A stretch of DNA of 64,000 nucleotides. Source: Leptothoe kymatousa TAU-MAC 1615 (GTDB taxonomy: Bacteria; Cyanobacteriota; Cyanobacteriia; Phormidesmidales; Phormidesmidaceae). How positions within the stretch are numbered: the stretch's first letter is position 1; each line of letters starts with the position of its first letter. The translations under genes were made by a program, and so were the position numbers. Of the stretch, positions 17,351-25,821 are shown one piece after another. The notes under the pieces were generated by a model. The model had not been told where the DNA came from and ran no database searches. It saw only the letters and a list, made by a program, of their open reading frames with translations. The DNA is taken from positions 62,001 to 126,000 of the forward strand of contig NZ_JADOER010000008.1 of assembly GCF_018739865.1 (NCBI RefSeq), written 5' to 3'.

Positions 17351-17480
17351 CAAGGCTTCCGTGTATACAGATCTCGGACTAAAGCTCAAAATCCTGCATT
17401 GCCCCCCTTAGTCCCCCCAATTCTGGGGGGAACTCCCAGTTCAAAGTCCCCCAGAATTGGGGGATTTAGGGGGCTTTCAA
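17339..17480 (+). mobile_element. MITE, family 2 copy a (right end missing)
   Basis: Starts GGTTCCCCTTATCAAGGCTT and then CGTGTATACAGATCTCGGAC, followed by the family interior CTCAAAATCCTGCATTG and the paired CCCCAATTCTGGGGG / CCCCCAGAATTGGGGG. The right terminal repeat is absent; the element ends about ten bases short of the ahcY stop codon. Confidence 0.6.
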
Positions 17481-17489
17481 TGTATTGCC

Positions 17490-18872
17490 TTAGTACTTGT
17501 AGCTATCGGTTTTAAAGGGGCCTTCTACGGGGACGTTGATGTAGTCTGCCTGGGTTTTGGTGAGCTGGGTGATGACGCCACCGAAGCCTTCTACCATGTA
17601 GCGGGCGACTTCTTCGTCGAGGTGCTTGGGTAGGACTTCTACGGTGATGGCCGCAGCTTTGTCTGCGTCGGCTAGGTCGGCAAACTTGCGCTCAAATAGG
17701 AACATTTGGGCTAGGACCTGGTTGGCGAAGGAACCGTCCATGATGCGGGAGGGGTGGCCGGTGGCGTTACCGAGGTTGACTAGGCGACCTTCGGCTAGGA
17801 GTAGTAGGAAGTCCTTGGGGTCGTCACTGCGGTATACCTTGTGCACCTGGGGCTTCACTTCTTCCCACTGCCATGCTTTGCGCATGTAGGCGGTGTCGAT
17901 TTCGTTGTCGAAGTGGCCGATGTTGCATACTACGGCGCCGGGCTTGAGGGCCGCTAGCATGTGGGCATCGCACACGTTGACGTTGCCGGTGGTGGTGACC
18001 AGCAGGTCGGTGGTGGCCAGCAGGTCTTGGTTGAGGCTGGCGGCGGTGCCGTCGTTGATGCCGTTGGTGAAGGGGGAAACGACCTCATAGCCGTCCATGC
18101 AGGCTTGCATGGCGCAGATGGGGTCTACTTCGGAGACCTTTACGATCATGCCTTCTTGGCGTAGGGAGGCAACGGAGCCTTTGCCCACGTCGCCGTAGCC
18201 GATGACTAGGGCTTTTTTGCCCGCCATTAGGTGGTCGGTGCCGCGCTTGATGGCGTCGTTGAGGCTGTGGCGGCAGCCGTACTTGTTGTCGTTTTTGGCC
18301 TTGGTAACGGAGTCGTTAACGTTGACGGCGGGAATTTTTAGCTCGCCTTTTTCTAGCATTTCGTAGAGACGGTGCACGCCGGTGGTGGTCTCTTCGGTAA
18401 CGCCGTGGATGTTGGCCAGCATTTCGGGATACTTTTCGTGGATGTGGCCGGTGAGGTCGCCACCGTCATCCAAAATCATGTTGGCTTCCCATAGGTTGCC
18501 GTCGGCGGTGCGGCAGGTTTGCTCGATGCACCAGATGTATTCTTCTTCGGTTTCGCCCTTCCAGGCAAAGACGGGCACACCGGCTTCGGCGATGGCGGCG
18601 GCGGCGTGGTCTTGGGTGGAGAAGATATTGCAGGAGGACCAGCGAACGTCGGCGCCTAGTTCGATTAGGGTTTCGATTAGGACGGCGGTTTGGATGGTCA
18701 TGTGGATGCAGCCGATAATCTTGGCGCCGGCCAAGGGCTTGATATCGCTATATTTTTTGCGAATGGTCATCAGCGCAGGCATTTCGCCTTCTGCGATCGC
18801 AATTTCTTTGCGGCCCCAGCTGGCCAGGTTAATATCAGCTACTTTGTAATCTCTTGTAAGTGTTGCGCTCAT
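17490..18872 (-). CDS. ahcY: Adenosylhomocysteinase (S-adenosylhomocysteine hydrolase)
   Basis: A 460-residue cytosolic enzyme that hydrolyses S-adenosylhomocysteine to homocysteine and adenosine, relieving inhibition of methyltransferases. The substrate-binding half shows [17 protein letters not shown] and [16 protein letters not shown]. The NAD-binding motif is [10 protein letters not shown], followed by [16 protein letters not shown] upstream of it and [10 protein letters not shown] after it. The C-terminal DSYKY matches the usual KxxxYRY end, where Lys and Tyr contact NAD of the partner subunit. AGGAG lies just before the ATG. metK follows upstream on the same strand, so two methyl-cycle genes are adjacent though separated by 434 bp. 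No SAH riboswitch was recognised in the leader. Confidence 0.97.
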   Translation of the reverse strand: MSATLTRDYKVADINLASWGRKEIAIAEGEMPALMTIRKKYSDIKPLAGAKIIGCIHMTIQTAVLIETLIELGADVRWSSCNIFSTQDHAAAAIAEAGVPVFAWKGETEEEYIWCIEQTCRTADGNLWEANMILDDGGDLTGHIHEKYPEMLANIHGVTEETTTGVHRLYEMLEKGELKIPAVNVNDSVTKAKNDNKYGCRHSLNDAIKRGTDHLMAGKKALVIGYGDVGKGSVASLRQEGMIVKVSEVDPICAMQACMDGYEVVSPFTNGINDGTAASLNQDLLATTDLLVTTTGNVNVCDAHMLAALKPGAVVCNIGHFDNEIDTAYMRKAWQWEEVKPQVHKVYRSDDPKDFLLLLAEGRLVNLGNATGHPSRIMDGSFANQVLAQMFLFERKFADLADADKAAAITVEVLPKHLDEEVARYMVEGFGGVITQLTKTQADYINVPVEGPFKTDSYKY

Positions 18873-19012
18873 GGGCTCCTATGGTGATTGTTCGTTTAAT
18901 GAGTCGAATCTGACCAACATTCTTCATTATGCCGTCAGATCATTTTCAGGGGAATGAGGTTTTCTGATGGTATATCTGCTCTTTACAAGAGCGTTCTTTA
19001 GATGACTGGGCA

Positions 19013-19190
19013 CTTCCCCCCTTACGAAGGCTACGGTGTACACAGATCTCGAACTAAAGCTCAAAATCCTGCATTGGCCCCCCTTTACGGAAATATCTAC
19101 GTTTTCCCAATTAGGCGTTCTGGGGTTTCCCCAATCCTGGGGGGAACCCCAGTTCAAAGCCCCCAGGATTGGGGGTTTGGGGGCTTCCCG
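19013..19190 (+). mobile_element. MITE, family 2 copy b (degenerate)
   Basis: Carries CTTACGAAGGCTACGGTGTA, ACTAAAGCTCAAAATCCTGC and the paired CCCCAATCCTGGGGG / CCCCCAGGATTGGGGG characteristic of the family, in the same orientation as copy a. The middle is diverged and the right terminal repeat was not found. It lies between ahcY and metK. Confidence 0.55.
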
Positions 19191-19195
19191 AAACT

Positions 19196-19320
19196 GGTTA
19201 GCGAGACACCCTTCTATAGCGCGCCGCTCAACAGGGTGCGGCTGGTTAGCTGGACACCATTTACAGCGCCGCGCTCTACAGGTACCGCTGTTTAGCTGGA
19301 TACCTTCTATAGCGCCGCTT
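19196..19320. repeat. About 2.5 tandem 48-bp repeats overlapping the metK 3' end
   Basis: Units begin GGTTAGC(G/T)(A/G)GACACC and contain (T/C)TATAGCGC(C/G)GC. The last, partial unit includes the final codons and stop of metK, read here from the opposite strand. This suggests that the 3' end of metK was duplicated downstream. Units differ by several substitutions, so the event is not recent. Confidence 0.6.
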
Positions 19321-20461
19321 TTAGCTGGTTGGCTTTGTCGGTGGTTTCCCAGGTAAAGTCGGGTAGTTCGCGACCGAAGTGGCCGTAGGCGGCGGTGGCG
19401 CTGTAAATGGGGCGGCGTAGGTCGAGCATGTCGATTAGGCCCTGGGGGCGCAGGTCAAAGGTGTCGCGGATCAGCTGGACGATGGTGTCGTCGGGGAGCT
19501 TGCCGGTGCCGAAGGTGTTGATGGAAATGGAGGTGGGTTCGGCGACGCCGATGGCGTAGGATACTTGGATTTCGCAGCGGTCGGCGAGGCCAGCGGCGAC
19601 GATGTTTTTGGCGACGTAGCGTCCGGCATAGGCGGCGGAGCGGTCTACCTTGGAGGGGTCTTTGCCGGAGAAGGCACCACCGCCGTGGCGGGCCATGCCA
19701 CCGTAGGTATCGACGATGATTTTGCGTCCGGTGAGGCCGCAGTCGCCCACGGGGCCGCCGATGATGAACTGGCCGGTGGGGTTAATGTGATATTGGGTGC
19801 CGGCGTGGAACCAGTCGTTGGGCAGTACGGGTTTGATGATTTCTTCCATGACTGCTTCGCGGATGTCGCCTAGGGTGATGTCTGGGTCGTGCTGGGTGGA
19901 TAGGACGACGGCATCAACGGCGACGGGTTTGCTGTTTTCGTAGCGTAGGGTGACCTGGCTTTTGGCGTCGGGGCGGAGCCAGCCGAGTTTGCCGCTTTTG
20001 CGTAGTTCGGCCTGGCGTTCTACTAGCCGGTGGGAGTAGTAGATGGGCGCTGGCATCAGTACGTCGGTTTCGTTGGTGGCGTAGCCAAACATCAGGCCCT
20101 GGTCGCCTGCGCCGAGGTCTTTGTTGGCGCCTTCGTCTACGCCCATGGCGATGTCGGCCGACTGTTTGCCGATGGCGTTGATGACGGCGCAGGAGGCTCC
20201 GTCGAAGCCGACGTCGGAGCTGTTGTAGCCGATGCCGAGGATGACGTCGCGGACGATGTCTTCTAGGTCTACGTAGGTGCTGGTGCGTACTTCGCCGGCG
20301 ATGATGGCCATGCCGGTTTTGACCATGGTTTCTACGGCGACGCGGGAGTGGATGTCGTCTTTGAGGAGGGCATCTAATATGGCGTCAGAGATTTGGTCGG
20401 CCATTTTGTCGGGATGGCCTTCGGATACGGATTCTGAGGTAAAAGTGCTGTATAAGCTCAT
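19307..20461 (-). CDS. metK: S-adenosylmethionine synthetase
   Basis: A 384-residue enzyme that makes S-adenosylmethionine from methionine and ATP in the cytosol. Signature elements: the N-terminal [20 protein letters not shown] (methionine and metal binding), [12 protein letters not shown] (signature 1) and [16 protein letters not shown] (the phosphate-binding signature 2). Length is typical (about 380-420). The last residues, QLKAAL, fall in a tandem repeat shared with the downstream DNA. No SAM riboswitch was recognised in the 214-bp leader. ahcY is next downstream on the same strand. Confidence 0.97.
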   Translation of the reverse strand: MSLYSTFTSESVSEGHPDKMADQISDAILDALLKDDIHSRVAVETMVKTGMAIIAGEVRTSTYVDLEDIVRDVILGIGYNSSDVGFDGASCAVINAIGKQSADIAMGVDEGANKDLGAGDQGLMFGYATNETDVLMPAPIYYSHRLVERQAELRKSGKLGWLRPDAKSQVTLRYENSKPVAVDAVVLSTQHDPDITLGDIREAVMEEIIKPVLPNDWFHAGTQYHINPTGQFIIGGPVGDCGLTGRKIIVDTYGGMARHGGGAFSGKDPSKVDRSAAYAGRYVAKNIVAAGLADRCEIQVSYAIGVAEPTSISINTFGTGKLPDDTIVQLIRDTFDLRPQGLIDMLDLRRPIYSATAAYGHFGRELPDFTWETTDKANQLKAAL

Positions 20462-20675
20462 GGTAATGGGACTTAGAAATAGTTAATTCTTGAGGTAAGT
20501 AGTTTAACTGACGGCTTATCGTATCTTAATGGATGCTGATGAAATCGTTAATGGTGCGATGCCAGCATGGGTGTTTAGTGGCGTTTAGGTTTATACGCCC
20601 TATGTGCGACAGCTTAAAAAAGTAAGCTGCGGCTGATTGTCGTTAGTTGCAAGCTACTTTGGTGTTGAGGCTGAC

Positions 20676-21041
20676 TCACACTGTGTCTGGGTCAATGCCC
20701 TGGGAGCGTAAAATCTCAGCCAAGCGCTCGGCCCGTTGTCTTTCGTCTAAATTGGGCGTGTAGGCTTTTCGGGTTGATTTGGGCTGATTGATGTGGGCAA
20801 CGTAGAGCCAGTCGGGGGCTTTGATGACCAGGTTTTCGTTCATGGTGGCGCATAGGCCCAAATTTGAGGCGACTAGCATTTGTGGCCGGATCCAGCCGCT
20901 GAGTTCCAGGGACTCGCGTAATGCGCCTGCTAGCAAGGGTTGACCTGTATTTTCTACGGGTTTTTCGTCAAGCTGAAAGTCCTCTGGTAAGGGGTCCCAG
21001 GTGATACGCAGCTCTGCTAGTTTGATTGGGGCAGCAACCAT
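20676..21041 (-). pseudogene. Uma2 family protein with internal deletion of the catalytic core
   Basis: From the ATG at 21041 (MVAAPIKLAELRITW) the 121-residue frame begins like a long-form Uma2 protein: LPEDFQLDEKPVENTGQPLL, LIASNLGLCAT-like, APDWLYV and RKAYTPNL. It then jumps directly to the helical C-terminal tail DERQRAERLAEILRSQGIDP. The stretch that normally lies between, holding the EFLS(E) strand, the acidic residues and the lysine of the nuclease site, is missing. The frame stays open across the junction, so a short protein may still be made, but it cannot be a working nuclease. Coding potential upstream of 21041 runs into a dispersed repeat and is not believed. Confidence 0.75.
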
Positions 21042-21114
21042 TACTGTTTTTTTGGAACTACCGTTTTCTATTTTAGAACGCTTTGCAGGAACATGGTGCA
21101 GATAGGACTCTTTT

Positions 21115-21234
21115 AGGAATGGGAATTTAACAATGTACCGATTTATCCCCGCTTGGGAGGGGTGCCGTAGGCGGGGTGGGTTTCGGTCGATGGCGCTAGT
21201 GGTCAACCCACCCCGCAGCCGCTCCCAGGAGGGG
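21115..21234. repeat. Dispersed repeat with GC-rich hairpin (family 5)
   Basis: Begins AGGAATGGGAATTTAACA, then TGTACCGATTTATCCCC, the same opening as 40127-40164. A strong inverted repeat follows (GGCGGGGTGGGTTT with AACCCACCCCGC, 21170-21217), flanked by GGGAGGGG and CCCAGGAGGGG. It lies just upstream of the deleted Uma2 gene. Confidence 0.5.
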
Positions 21235-21284
21235 AAAGGAGATCCTATGTTGCGTCAGTTGAAATGGAATTTGTTATGTTCCGC

Positions 21285-21386
21285 TTAACTGACGGTGTAG
21301 TCTGATAGTTCTCGCATATAGCTGGGGTGAAAACCTAAAACGATGTCTTGTTTGGGAACGCCTTTGTCGACTAGTTCTTGGGCTAA
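21285..21386 (-). pseudogene. xisI: XisI C-terminal fragment (fdxN excision controlling factor family)
   Basis: On the minus strand the frame reads LAQELVDKGVPKQDIVLGFH, then PSYMRELSDYTVS and TAA at 21285. This matches the C-terminal motif of XisI (ELvxxGIPKxDIVLGFHxPxxRxYTxFAV). Upstream coding is lost exactly where a palindromic family-3 element begins (21387), so the gene was probably truncated by that insertion or a linked deletion. No XisH partner is seen. XisI proteins control excision in heterocystous species but occur widely in cyanobacteria as orphan families. Confidence 0.7.
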
Positions 21387-21480
21387 GGGCTTGTTAAAAG
21401 TTAAAGTTATGGTCTTGTCCCTTGAAATTATGGCTTAACAAGCCTTTCAGGACTAAACCGTGAGTAGTTGATTAACAGTT
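21387..21480 (+). mobile_element. Palindromic MITE-like element, family 3 copy 1
   Basis: Begins GGGCTTGTTAAAAGTTAAAG; its inner palindrome closes with GGCTTAACAAGCC at 21432-21444. The outer right end (ATTAACAGTT) mirrors the left. It abuts the XisI remnant. Other copies lie at 21715-21808 and 54079-54174. Confidence 0.6.
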
Positions 21481-21714
21481 GCTAATTGAATCAAAACCCA
21501 CTGGAAGGGGTTAGGGGGTTGCAGGGGCACATTGGATTTGATGCAAAATGTACGTGTTTGGGAAAATCTTTTTGCTTTAGGTTGTTATTTTGATTTCTGG
21601 CCTTTTTGGGTGAAAAGGGCAATTTTTTTGCGTTGGTTGCTTTGATTTTGTTTGTTGCTAGCCTAACTGGCGAACGGAGGCTTTTGGGCTTATTTGCTGT
21701 GTTTTTGGGTGATA

Positions 21715-21808
21715 GGGCTTGTTAAAAATTAAAGTCATGGTCTTGTTCCTTGAAATCATGACTTAACAAGCCTTCTAGGCTTAAACTGTGAAGTTATTTT
21801 TTAACGGC
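21715..21808 (+). mobile_element. Palindromic MITE-like element, family 3 copy 2
   Basis: GGGCTTGTTAAAAATTAAAG and GACTTAACAAGCC form an inner stem-loop of about 57 bp; the outer right end is TTTTTTAACGGCTCC. Apart from these two elements, the non-coding stretch 21207-21841 shows only the family-5 repeat, the XisI remnant and a short AAACCCACTGGAAGGGGTTA string also seen, diverged, inside the family-4 element at 15605. Confidence 0.6.
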
Positions 21809-21841
21809 TCCATATTAGGGGTAGTTATGAACGTTAATGGC

Positions 21842-22513
21842 TCATCTGGTGGCGATAGTTTGGTGGGGACGGCTTTGGGGGATGTTATTTGTGGCTTTGG
21901 TGGCGGGGGAAGAGGAGATTTTTTTGGGTTTTGCGGGTGGGTTGGGGTCTAGGCTGGAGCCGGTGCGTCCGGTGAGGAGCCAGAGCCAACTGCGGGTGAT
22001 GTCGCGGAGGGTTTTGTGGATGGGTTCTGGTTGCTCATTAGACTTGACTGGGACTGGGGTGTAGGCGATGCCGTGGCTACCGAGGATCCAAAAGGCAATG
22101 GCTGTTGAACGGCGCATATGAAAGTCTGATGTGACTAAATATACGTGATGAATCTCTTTATCTTCTAGTTCGGCGACTAATGTGGTGAAGTTGGTCACCG
22201 TATCTGTGGCACGATAATCTAGATGAACTCGTGAAAGAGAGATGTTTTCCGTGAGAAAAATTTTTTTTGCTTGAGGAGGTAACAATCCACTTGATAGCCA
22301 AACTTCAAGTCCAGGTTGATGTGTGGCAAGTTTGGCAGCAGCTCGCTCTCGTTGATGCCCACCTCCGAGGACTAAAATGGCTTGAGGCATTGGAAAATTT
22401 TGTTTAACAACGATAAGTCTGCGAAATACTTCTACAGTAGCTCCTAATGGCATTGCTGTCACCGCAACAATACTATAGATTATCCACTTATGAAACAGCG
22501 ACCTGATCATCAA
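21842..22513 (-). CDS. YdcF/ElyC family protein (DUF218), membrane-anchored
   Basis: A 223-residue protein with one N-terminal membrane segment (about 10-28) and then a DUF218 domain: AILVLGGGHQRERAAA, VWLSSGL, LDYRATDTVTNF and VYLVTSDFHMRRS. The fold has a Rossmann-like core; some relatives affect envelope polysaccharide or lipid-carrier metabolism, but no reaction is established. The C-terminal 35 residues are polar and Pro/Lys-rich, and are encoded by more GC-rich DNA than the rest of the gene, which looks like a junction. It is the last gene of the minus-strand polysaccharide cluster, 66 bp after the epimerase. Confidence 0.8.
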   Translation of the reverse strand: MMIRSLFHKWIIYSIVAVTAMPLGATVEVFRRLIVVKQNFPMPQAILVLGGGHQRERAAAKLATHQPGLEVWLSSGLLPPQAKKIFLTENISLSRVHLDYRATDTVTNFTTLVAELEDKEIHHVYLVTSDFHMRRSTAIAFWILGSHGIAYTPVPVKSNEQPEPIHKTLRDITRSWLWLLTGRTGSSLDPNPPAKPKKISSSPATKATNNIPQSRPHQTIATR

Positions 22514-22579
22514 CTGCGATTTTAACTATGATAGAAATATATGAGCCACTTGGTAAGTAAATGCTAGGCACTACTTATC

Positions 22580-23575
22580 TTAGACAACAGAAACAGCACT
22601 GTAGTAATGACGATACCACTGTACAAATCGTCCTATGCCAATCTCCAAGGGGGTCAATGGAGCAAAGTCGATATCTTTAGCTAGCTCGTCTATATCAGCA
22701 TAGGTAAGGGGAACATCGCCCGGTTGCATGGGCAGAAAGTTTTTGTTGGCTGTTTTACCTAATGTTTGTTCAATTGTTTCAATAAACTTGAGCAGGGTAA
22801 CGGGTCGATTATTGCCGATATTGTAAATTTTGTAAGGTGCTGCTGTACCTTCGGTTGCCTTTGACTGAGGTGGTTTATTAACCAGCCTAATAATGCCTTC
22901 AACAATATCGTCAATGTAGGTAAAGTCGCGTTGCATTTGCCCATGGTTATAAATGTCGATGGGTTGGCCAGCTTCTATAGCACGGACAAATTTGAAGTAG
23001 GCCATGTCAGGACGTCCCCAAGGGCCATAGACTGTAAAGAAGCGGAGCCCTGTGGTCGGAATTTGATATAGATGGCTATATGAATGGGCCATTAGTTCGT
23101 TGGCTTTCTTTGTCGCAGCATACAAAGAAATGGGATAGTCAACGTTATCTTTGACTGAAAACGGTATTTTTTTGTTCATACCGTAAACAGAACTAGACGA
23201 TGCGTAAATCAGGTGGTTGATTTTCTGGGAACGGCAACCCTCTAAGATATTTAGAAAACCAGAGAGATTGCTATCGCCATAAGCGAATGGGTTTTCCAGC
23301 GAATAGCGTACACCAGCTTGTGCGGCAAGGTGAATTACTGTATCAAAAGAATGTTCTTGAAAGAGATATTGAATTGCCTCTCGATTAGAGATATCTATTA
23401 ACTGAAACGTGAATTCTGACTGCTTCTTTAGTCTTAAAAGTCGTTCTTTTTTTAACTGAACATCATAATAACTATTGAGATTATCAATACCATAAATAGT
23501 ATGACCATTATCTAAAAGATTCCAAGCTGTAAAATAGCCAATAAAGCCTGCAACACCAGTAACTAATATTTGCAT
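22580..23575 (-). CDS. NAD-dependent epimerase, UDP-glucuronate 4-epimerase-like
   Basis: A 331-residue extended short-chain dehydrogenase. NAD-binding GVAGFIG is at 7-13 and the catalytic residues are in SSSSVYG (126-132) and Tyr152/Lys156 (YAATKKANE). The stretches DNLNSYYDVQLKKERL, HLAAQAGVRYSLENP and FTVYGPWGRPDMA are characteristic of UDP-glucuronate 4-epimerases (LpsL/CapI/GAE), which make UDP-galacturonate. It probably supplies an acidic sugar for the polysaccharide encoded by the cluster. Substrate is inferred from close family resemblance; a UDP-glucose dehydrogenase is not in the window. Confidence 0.88.
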   Translation of the reverse strand: MQILVTGVAGFIGYFTAWNLLDNGHTIYGIDNLNSYYDVQLKKERLLRLKKQSEFTFQLIDISNREAIQYLFQEHSFDTVIHLAAQAGVRYSLENPFAYGDSNLSGFLNILEGCRSQKINHLIYASSSSVYGMNKKIPFSVKDNVDYPISLYAATKKANELMAHSYSHLYQIPTTGLRFFTVYGPWGRPDMAYFKFVRAIEAGQPIDIYNHGQMQRDFTYIDDIVEGIIRLVNKPPQSKATEGTAAPYKIYNIGNNRPVTLLKFIETIEQTLGKTANKNFLPMQPGDVPLTYADIDELAKDIDFAPLTPLEIGIGRFVQWYRHYYSAVSVV

Positions 23576-23713
23576 TAGCAGTTCACCCCAAAAATATCTT
23601 CGAGCAAGAAGCAGAGTATAAAGTGATTCCTAAAGAGTAGACAGGTAGTATAAATCAGGAAAGATTTTTATAGGGAATAAATGGATAAAAGTAAAAGCAA
23701 AGACACGAGAAAA

Positions 23714-24553
23714 TTATTGTTCTAGAATCCAATTAGGTAGAGATCTGCCGACTAAATTTTCAACATATTTTATATCTTGATAGTAATAGTTGTTGAGATA
23801 CTCAACCTCTTTTGGGAAGATCGCTGGCAATTCATCTTCTCCACCAGAGAAAACCTTCTTAAAGCCTAATTTCTTAGCTATTTCTACAAATTTATCAAGC
23901 CTGTAAGCTCTTAAATTGCTAGCAAAAATTGCAGATATTTTTGCTAGCATAGGAAACTTAGGCATGCCAGCAGCATTAACTCTTGATTCAAGAGATGAAA
24001 CAGTTTCTAAATAGTTTTTAGGCAACCCTAAAAATGAATAAATATCCTCCAAAACTTTCTGAGGGTTAAGGATAATATCATCCATTAAAATAAATAAAAC
24101 TTTCTCATGGCTAAATCTCTCTAGCCAAATGGGAATATATTTAGAGTAGCGACCTGATTCTAGAATTCGAGGCATCTTTTGAATAGCGGCACTAAAATCT
24201 TTAGGAACACGTCCTTTTCGAAGATGATGACAGTATAGAGAAAACGTTCTTGCTGCTGGGGCTCTCAAAGTAATGATAATTTTGCAATCAGGATTAAGAT
24301 TATAAATACGCTCGGGCACTTCCTTTACATCAAAGTATGAAGGAGCTATTTCACCACAAAGTTGGTGTGGTGAGCGATGAGGAAAGTATGATAAGTACCT
24401 TGATAATCCTTTTGCGTAAAAAATGTCGAAAAACATAGTTTCTTTGACATTTTTAGGAAAGCATATATTGCTATCATCTGCTATTTTTTGATAAAGCCAA
24501 GTTGTGCCAGTCTTTTGAGGTCCAATCGCTAAGAAATCTAACTTAAATGCCAT
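23714..24553 (-). CDS. Sulfotransferase family protein (first of three)
   Basis: From the ATG at 24553 the protein has 279 residues and starts MAFKLDFLAIGPQKTGTTWL. This is the sulfotransferase 5'-phosphosulfate loop (PQKTGTTW, 12-19), which binds PAPS. A later strand, CKIIITLRAPAARTFSLYCH, carries the 3'-phosphate-binding Arg and Ser. Length is typical of the family. It would transfer sulfate to hydroxyls of the glycan or of an intermediate, in the cytoplasm where PAPS is made. A longer frame to 24589 lacks homology before the start chosen. It sits between the SGNH protein and the epimerase in an AT-rich operon. Confidence 0.88.
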   Translation of the reverse strand: MAFKLDFLAIGPQKTGTTWLYQKIADDSNICFPKNVKETMFFDIFYAKGLSRYLSYFPHRSPHQLCGEIAPSYFDVKEVPERIYNLNPDCKIIITLRAPAARTFSLYCHHLRKGRVPKDFSAAIQKMPRILESGRYSKYIPIWLERFSHEKVLFILMDDIILNPQKVLEDIYSFLGLPKNYLETVSSLESRVNAAGMPKFPMLAKISAIFASNLRAYRLDKFVEIAKKLGFKKVFSGGEDELPAIFPKEVEYLNNYYYQDIKYVENLVGRSLPNWILEQ

Positions 24554-24665
24554 AGTTAATAAAATAATAAGATCAGTTTTAATTTTCAAAAGAGGAATAA
24601 AAATACCTAGTTGTTATTCCTGCACTTTAATAAACCAAAACATACATACTGACTTGTCTAAATAC

Positions 24666-25796
24666 TTAAAAAATCTCATGAAGCATAAATTCGTATAAGC
24701 TATTAGCTAAAAAATCATGACCAATGGCATTTAAATGAGTATAGTCATGAGGTATGTATAGCGGGTCATAATCTATTTCTCCAGCTAGCATTTCTTCTCT
24801 TAAAGAGATAAATGACTCTCGAATGTCTAATAGTTTAATATCTAATTCATCGGCCATAAACTTGATATGAGTATGAGGTGTTACTGATATTTTATTAAGA
24901 GGATAGCTTTCAACATTATCTTTTTCATTATCGCTAAGTTCAAAACGAGATGGTATATTTACCATAATCAATGGAATTTGATGCTTGCCTAACTCTTTTT
25001 CTAAGTACGATAGCTGTTTAAAGAATGCTTCATATCCCATGAGAGAAGCTTCTTTTATCTGATCATCAAAAGCATATGCAAAGGATGCACCTGATTGAGC
25101 CCTCAGGTTGGGCTCAATTATTTTAAGAGCATACATTCTTTTTCTTACATTGCTATCAAATGTTGGGTAAACGTGAGTCTGGTAAAGAAGCCGATGTAAT
25201 TTAGATGGTACTTGCCTTAAATCACGAAAATTCACTCTGAAAAATGCATTTTTCGTGGTGCCTATAGGTGTGTTATGGCTTAAATCGTTAGTTGGTGGAA
25301 AAGAGTTTTTGGCCTTTAAACTTTTAGCAACCATTGATGGCGAGAATGCAAGTAAAACAACATCTGGTTGTATCTTGTCTAAATGATTATTTAAAAGTTC
25401 TAGAAAGCTAGGTATATCCCCACCTTGCCCACCACCATTTACTACAGTAAATCTACTTTCGTTAAAACTACTTGCCCCTTCTGAAAGTAAGTGCTCTAGT
25501 TTCTTCACATATAGGCTTTCTTCTGGGACACCAGTTCCAAAAGTAGTAGAGTTCCCTAAAACTAAAACTCTGAACTCATCTTCTTCCTTAATGCTAGATA
25601 TCTCGTCACCTCTAAGACCTATCGAATTTCTATTAATGGAGTAACCACGAGTTAACGACGATGTAGTTGGCCCAATTGACCAAGAAGGATTAATTTTCCT
25701 TAAAAACAACTCTGATATACCTAAAATGGAAAAAAATATTAGTAAATCTAAGATAATAAATCTAAATGCTTTGAATGATTTCAATGGAATAAACAT
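24666..25796 (-). CDS. SGNH/GDSL-hydrolase-like protein, membrane-anchored, partner of MBOAT
   Basis: A 376-residue protein with one N-terminal transmembrane helix (about 12-31) and an extracytoplasmic SGNH domain. Block I is VLVLGNSTTFGTG with nucleophile Ser83; a Gly block (VVNGGGQGGD) follows; the catalytic Asp351 and His354 are in HDYTHLNAIGH. Thus all catalytic residues are kept. It lies 25 bp downstream of the MBOAT gene. MBOAT plus SGNH pairs, as in alginate (AlgI/AlgJ/AlgX) or peptidoglycan O-acetylation (PatA/PatB), carry acyl groups across the membrane and onto glycan hydroxyls. Acceptor and acyl group are inferred. Confidence 0.8.
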   Translation of the reverse strand: MFIPLKSFKAFRFIILDLLIFFSILGISELFLRKINPSWSIGPTTSSLTRGYSINRNSIGLRGDEISSIKEEDEFRVLVLGNSTTFGTGVPEESLYVKKLEHLLSEGASSFNESRFTVVNGGGQGGDIPSFLELLNNHLDKIQPDVVLLAFSPSMVAKSLKAKNSFPPTNDLSHNTPIGTTKNAFFRVNFRDLRQVPSKLHRLLYQTHVYPTFDSNVRKRMYALKIIEPNLRAQSGASFAYAFDDQIKEASLMGYEAFFKQLSYLEKELGKHQIPLIMVNIPSRFELSDNEKDNVESYPLNKISVTPHTHIKFMADELDIKLLDIRESFISLREEMLAGEIDYDPLYIPHDYTHLNAIGHDFLANSLYEFMLHEIF

Positions 25797-25821
25797 TTTC
25801 TTCAGTAGTTATGGCTGTAAA

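Noticed and set aside
18873..19012. SAH riboswitch upstream of ahcY
   Set aside because: I looked for the conserved GAGGAGCG/AGGCTCGG-type elements and did not see them; a covariance-model search would be decisive.
20462..20675. SAM riboswitch upstream of metK
   Set aside because: No recognisable SAM-I or SAM-II core in the leader; only short unrelated palindromes.
21042..21206. N-terminal extension of the deleted Uma2 protein
   Set aside because: The sequence derives from a dispersed repeat with a strong hairpin, and Uma2 homology starts after 21041.
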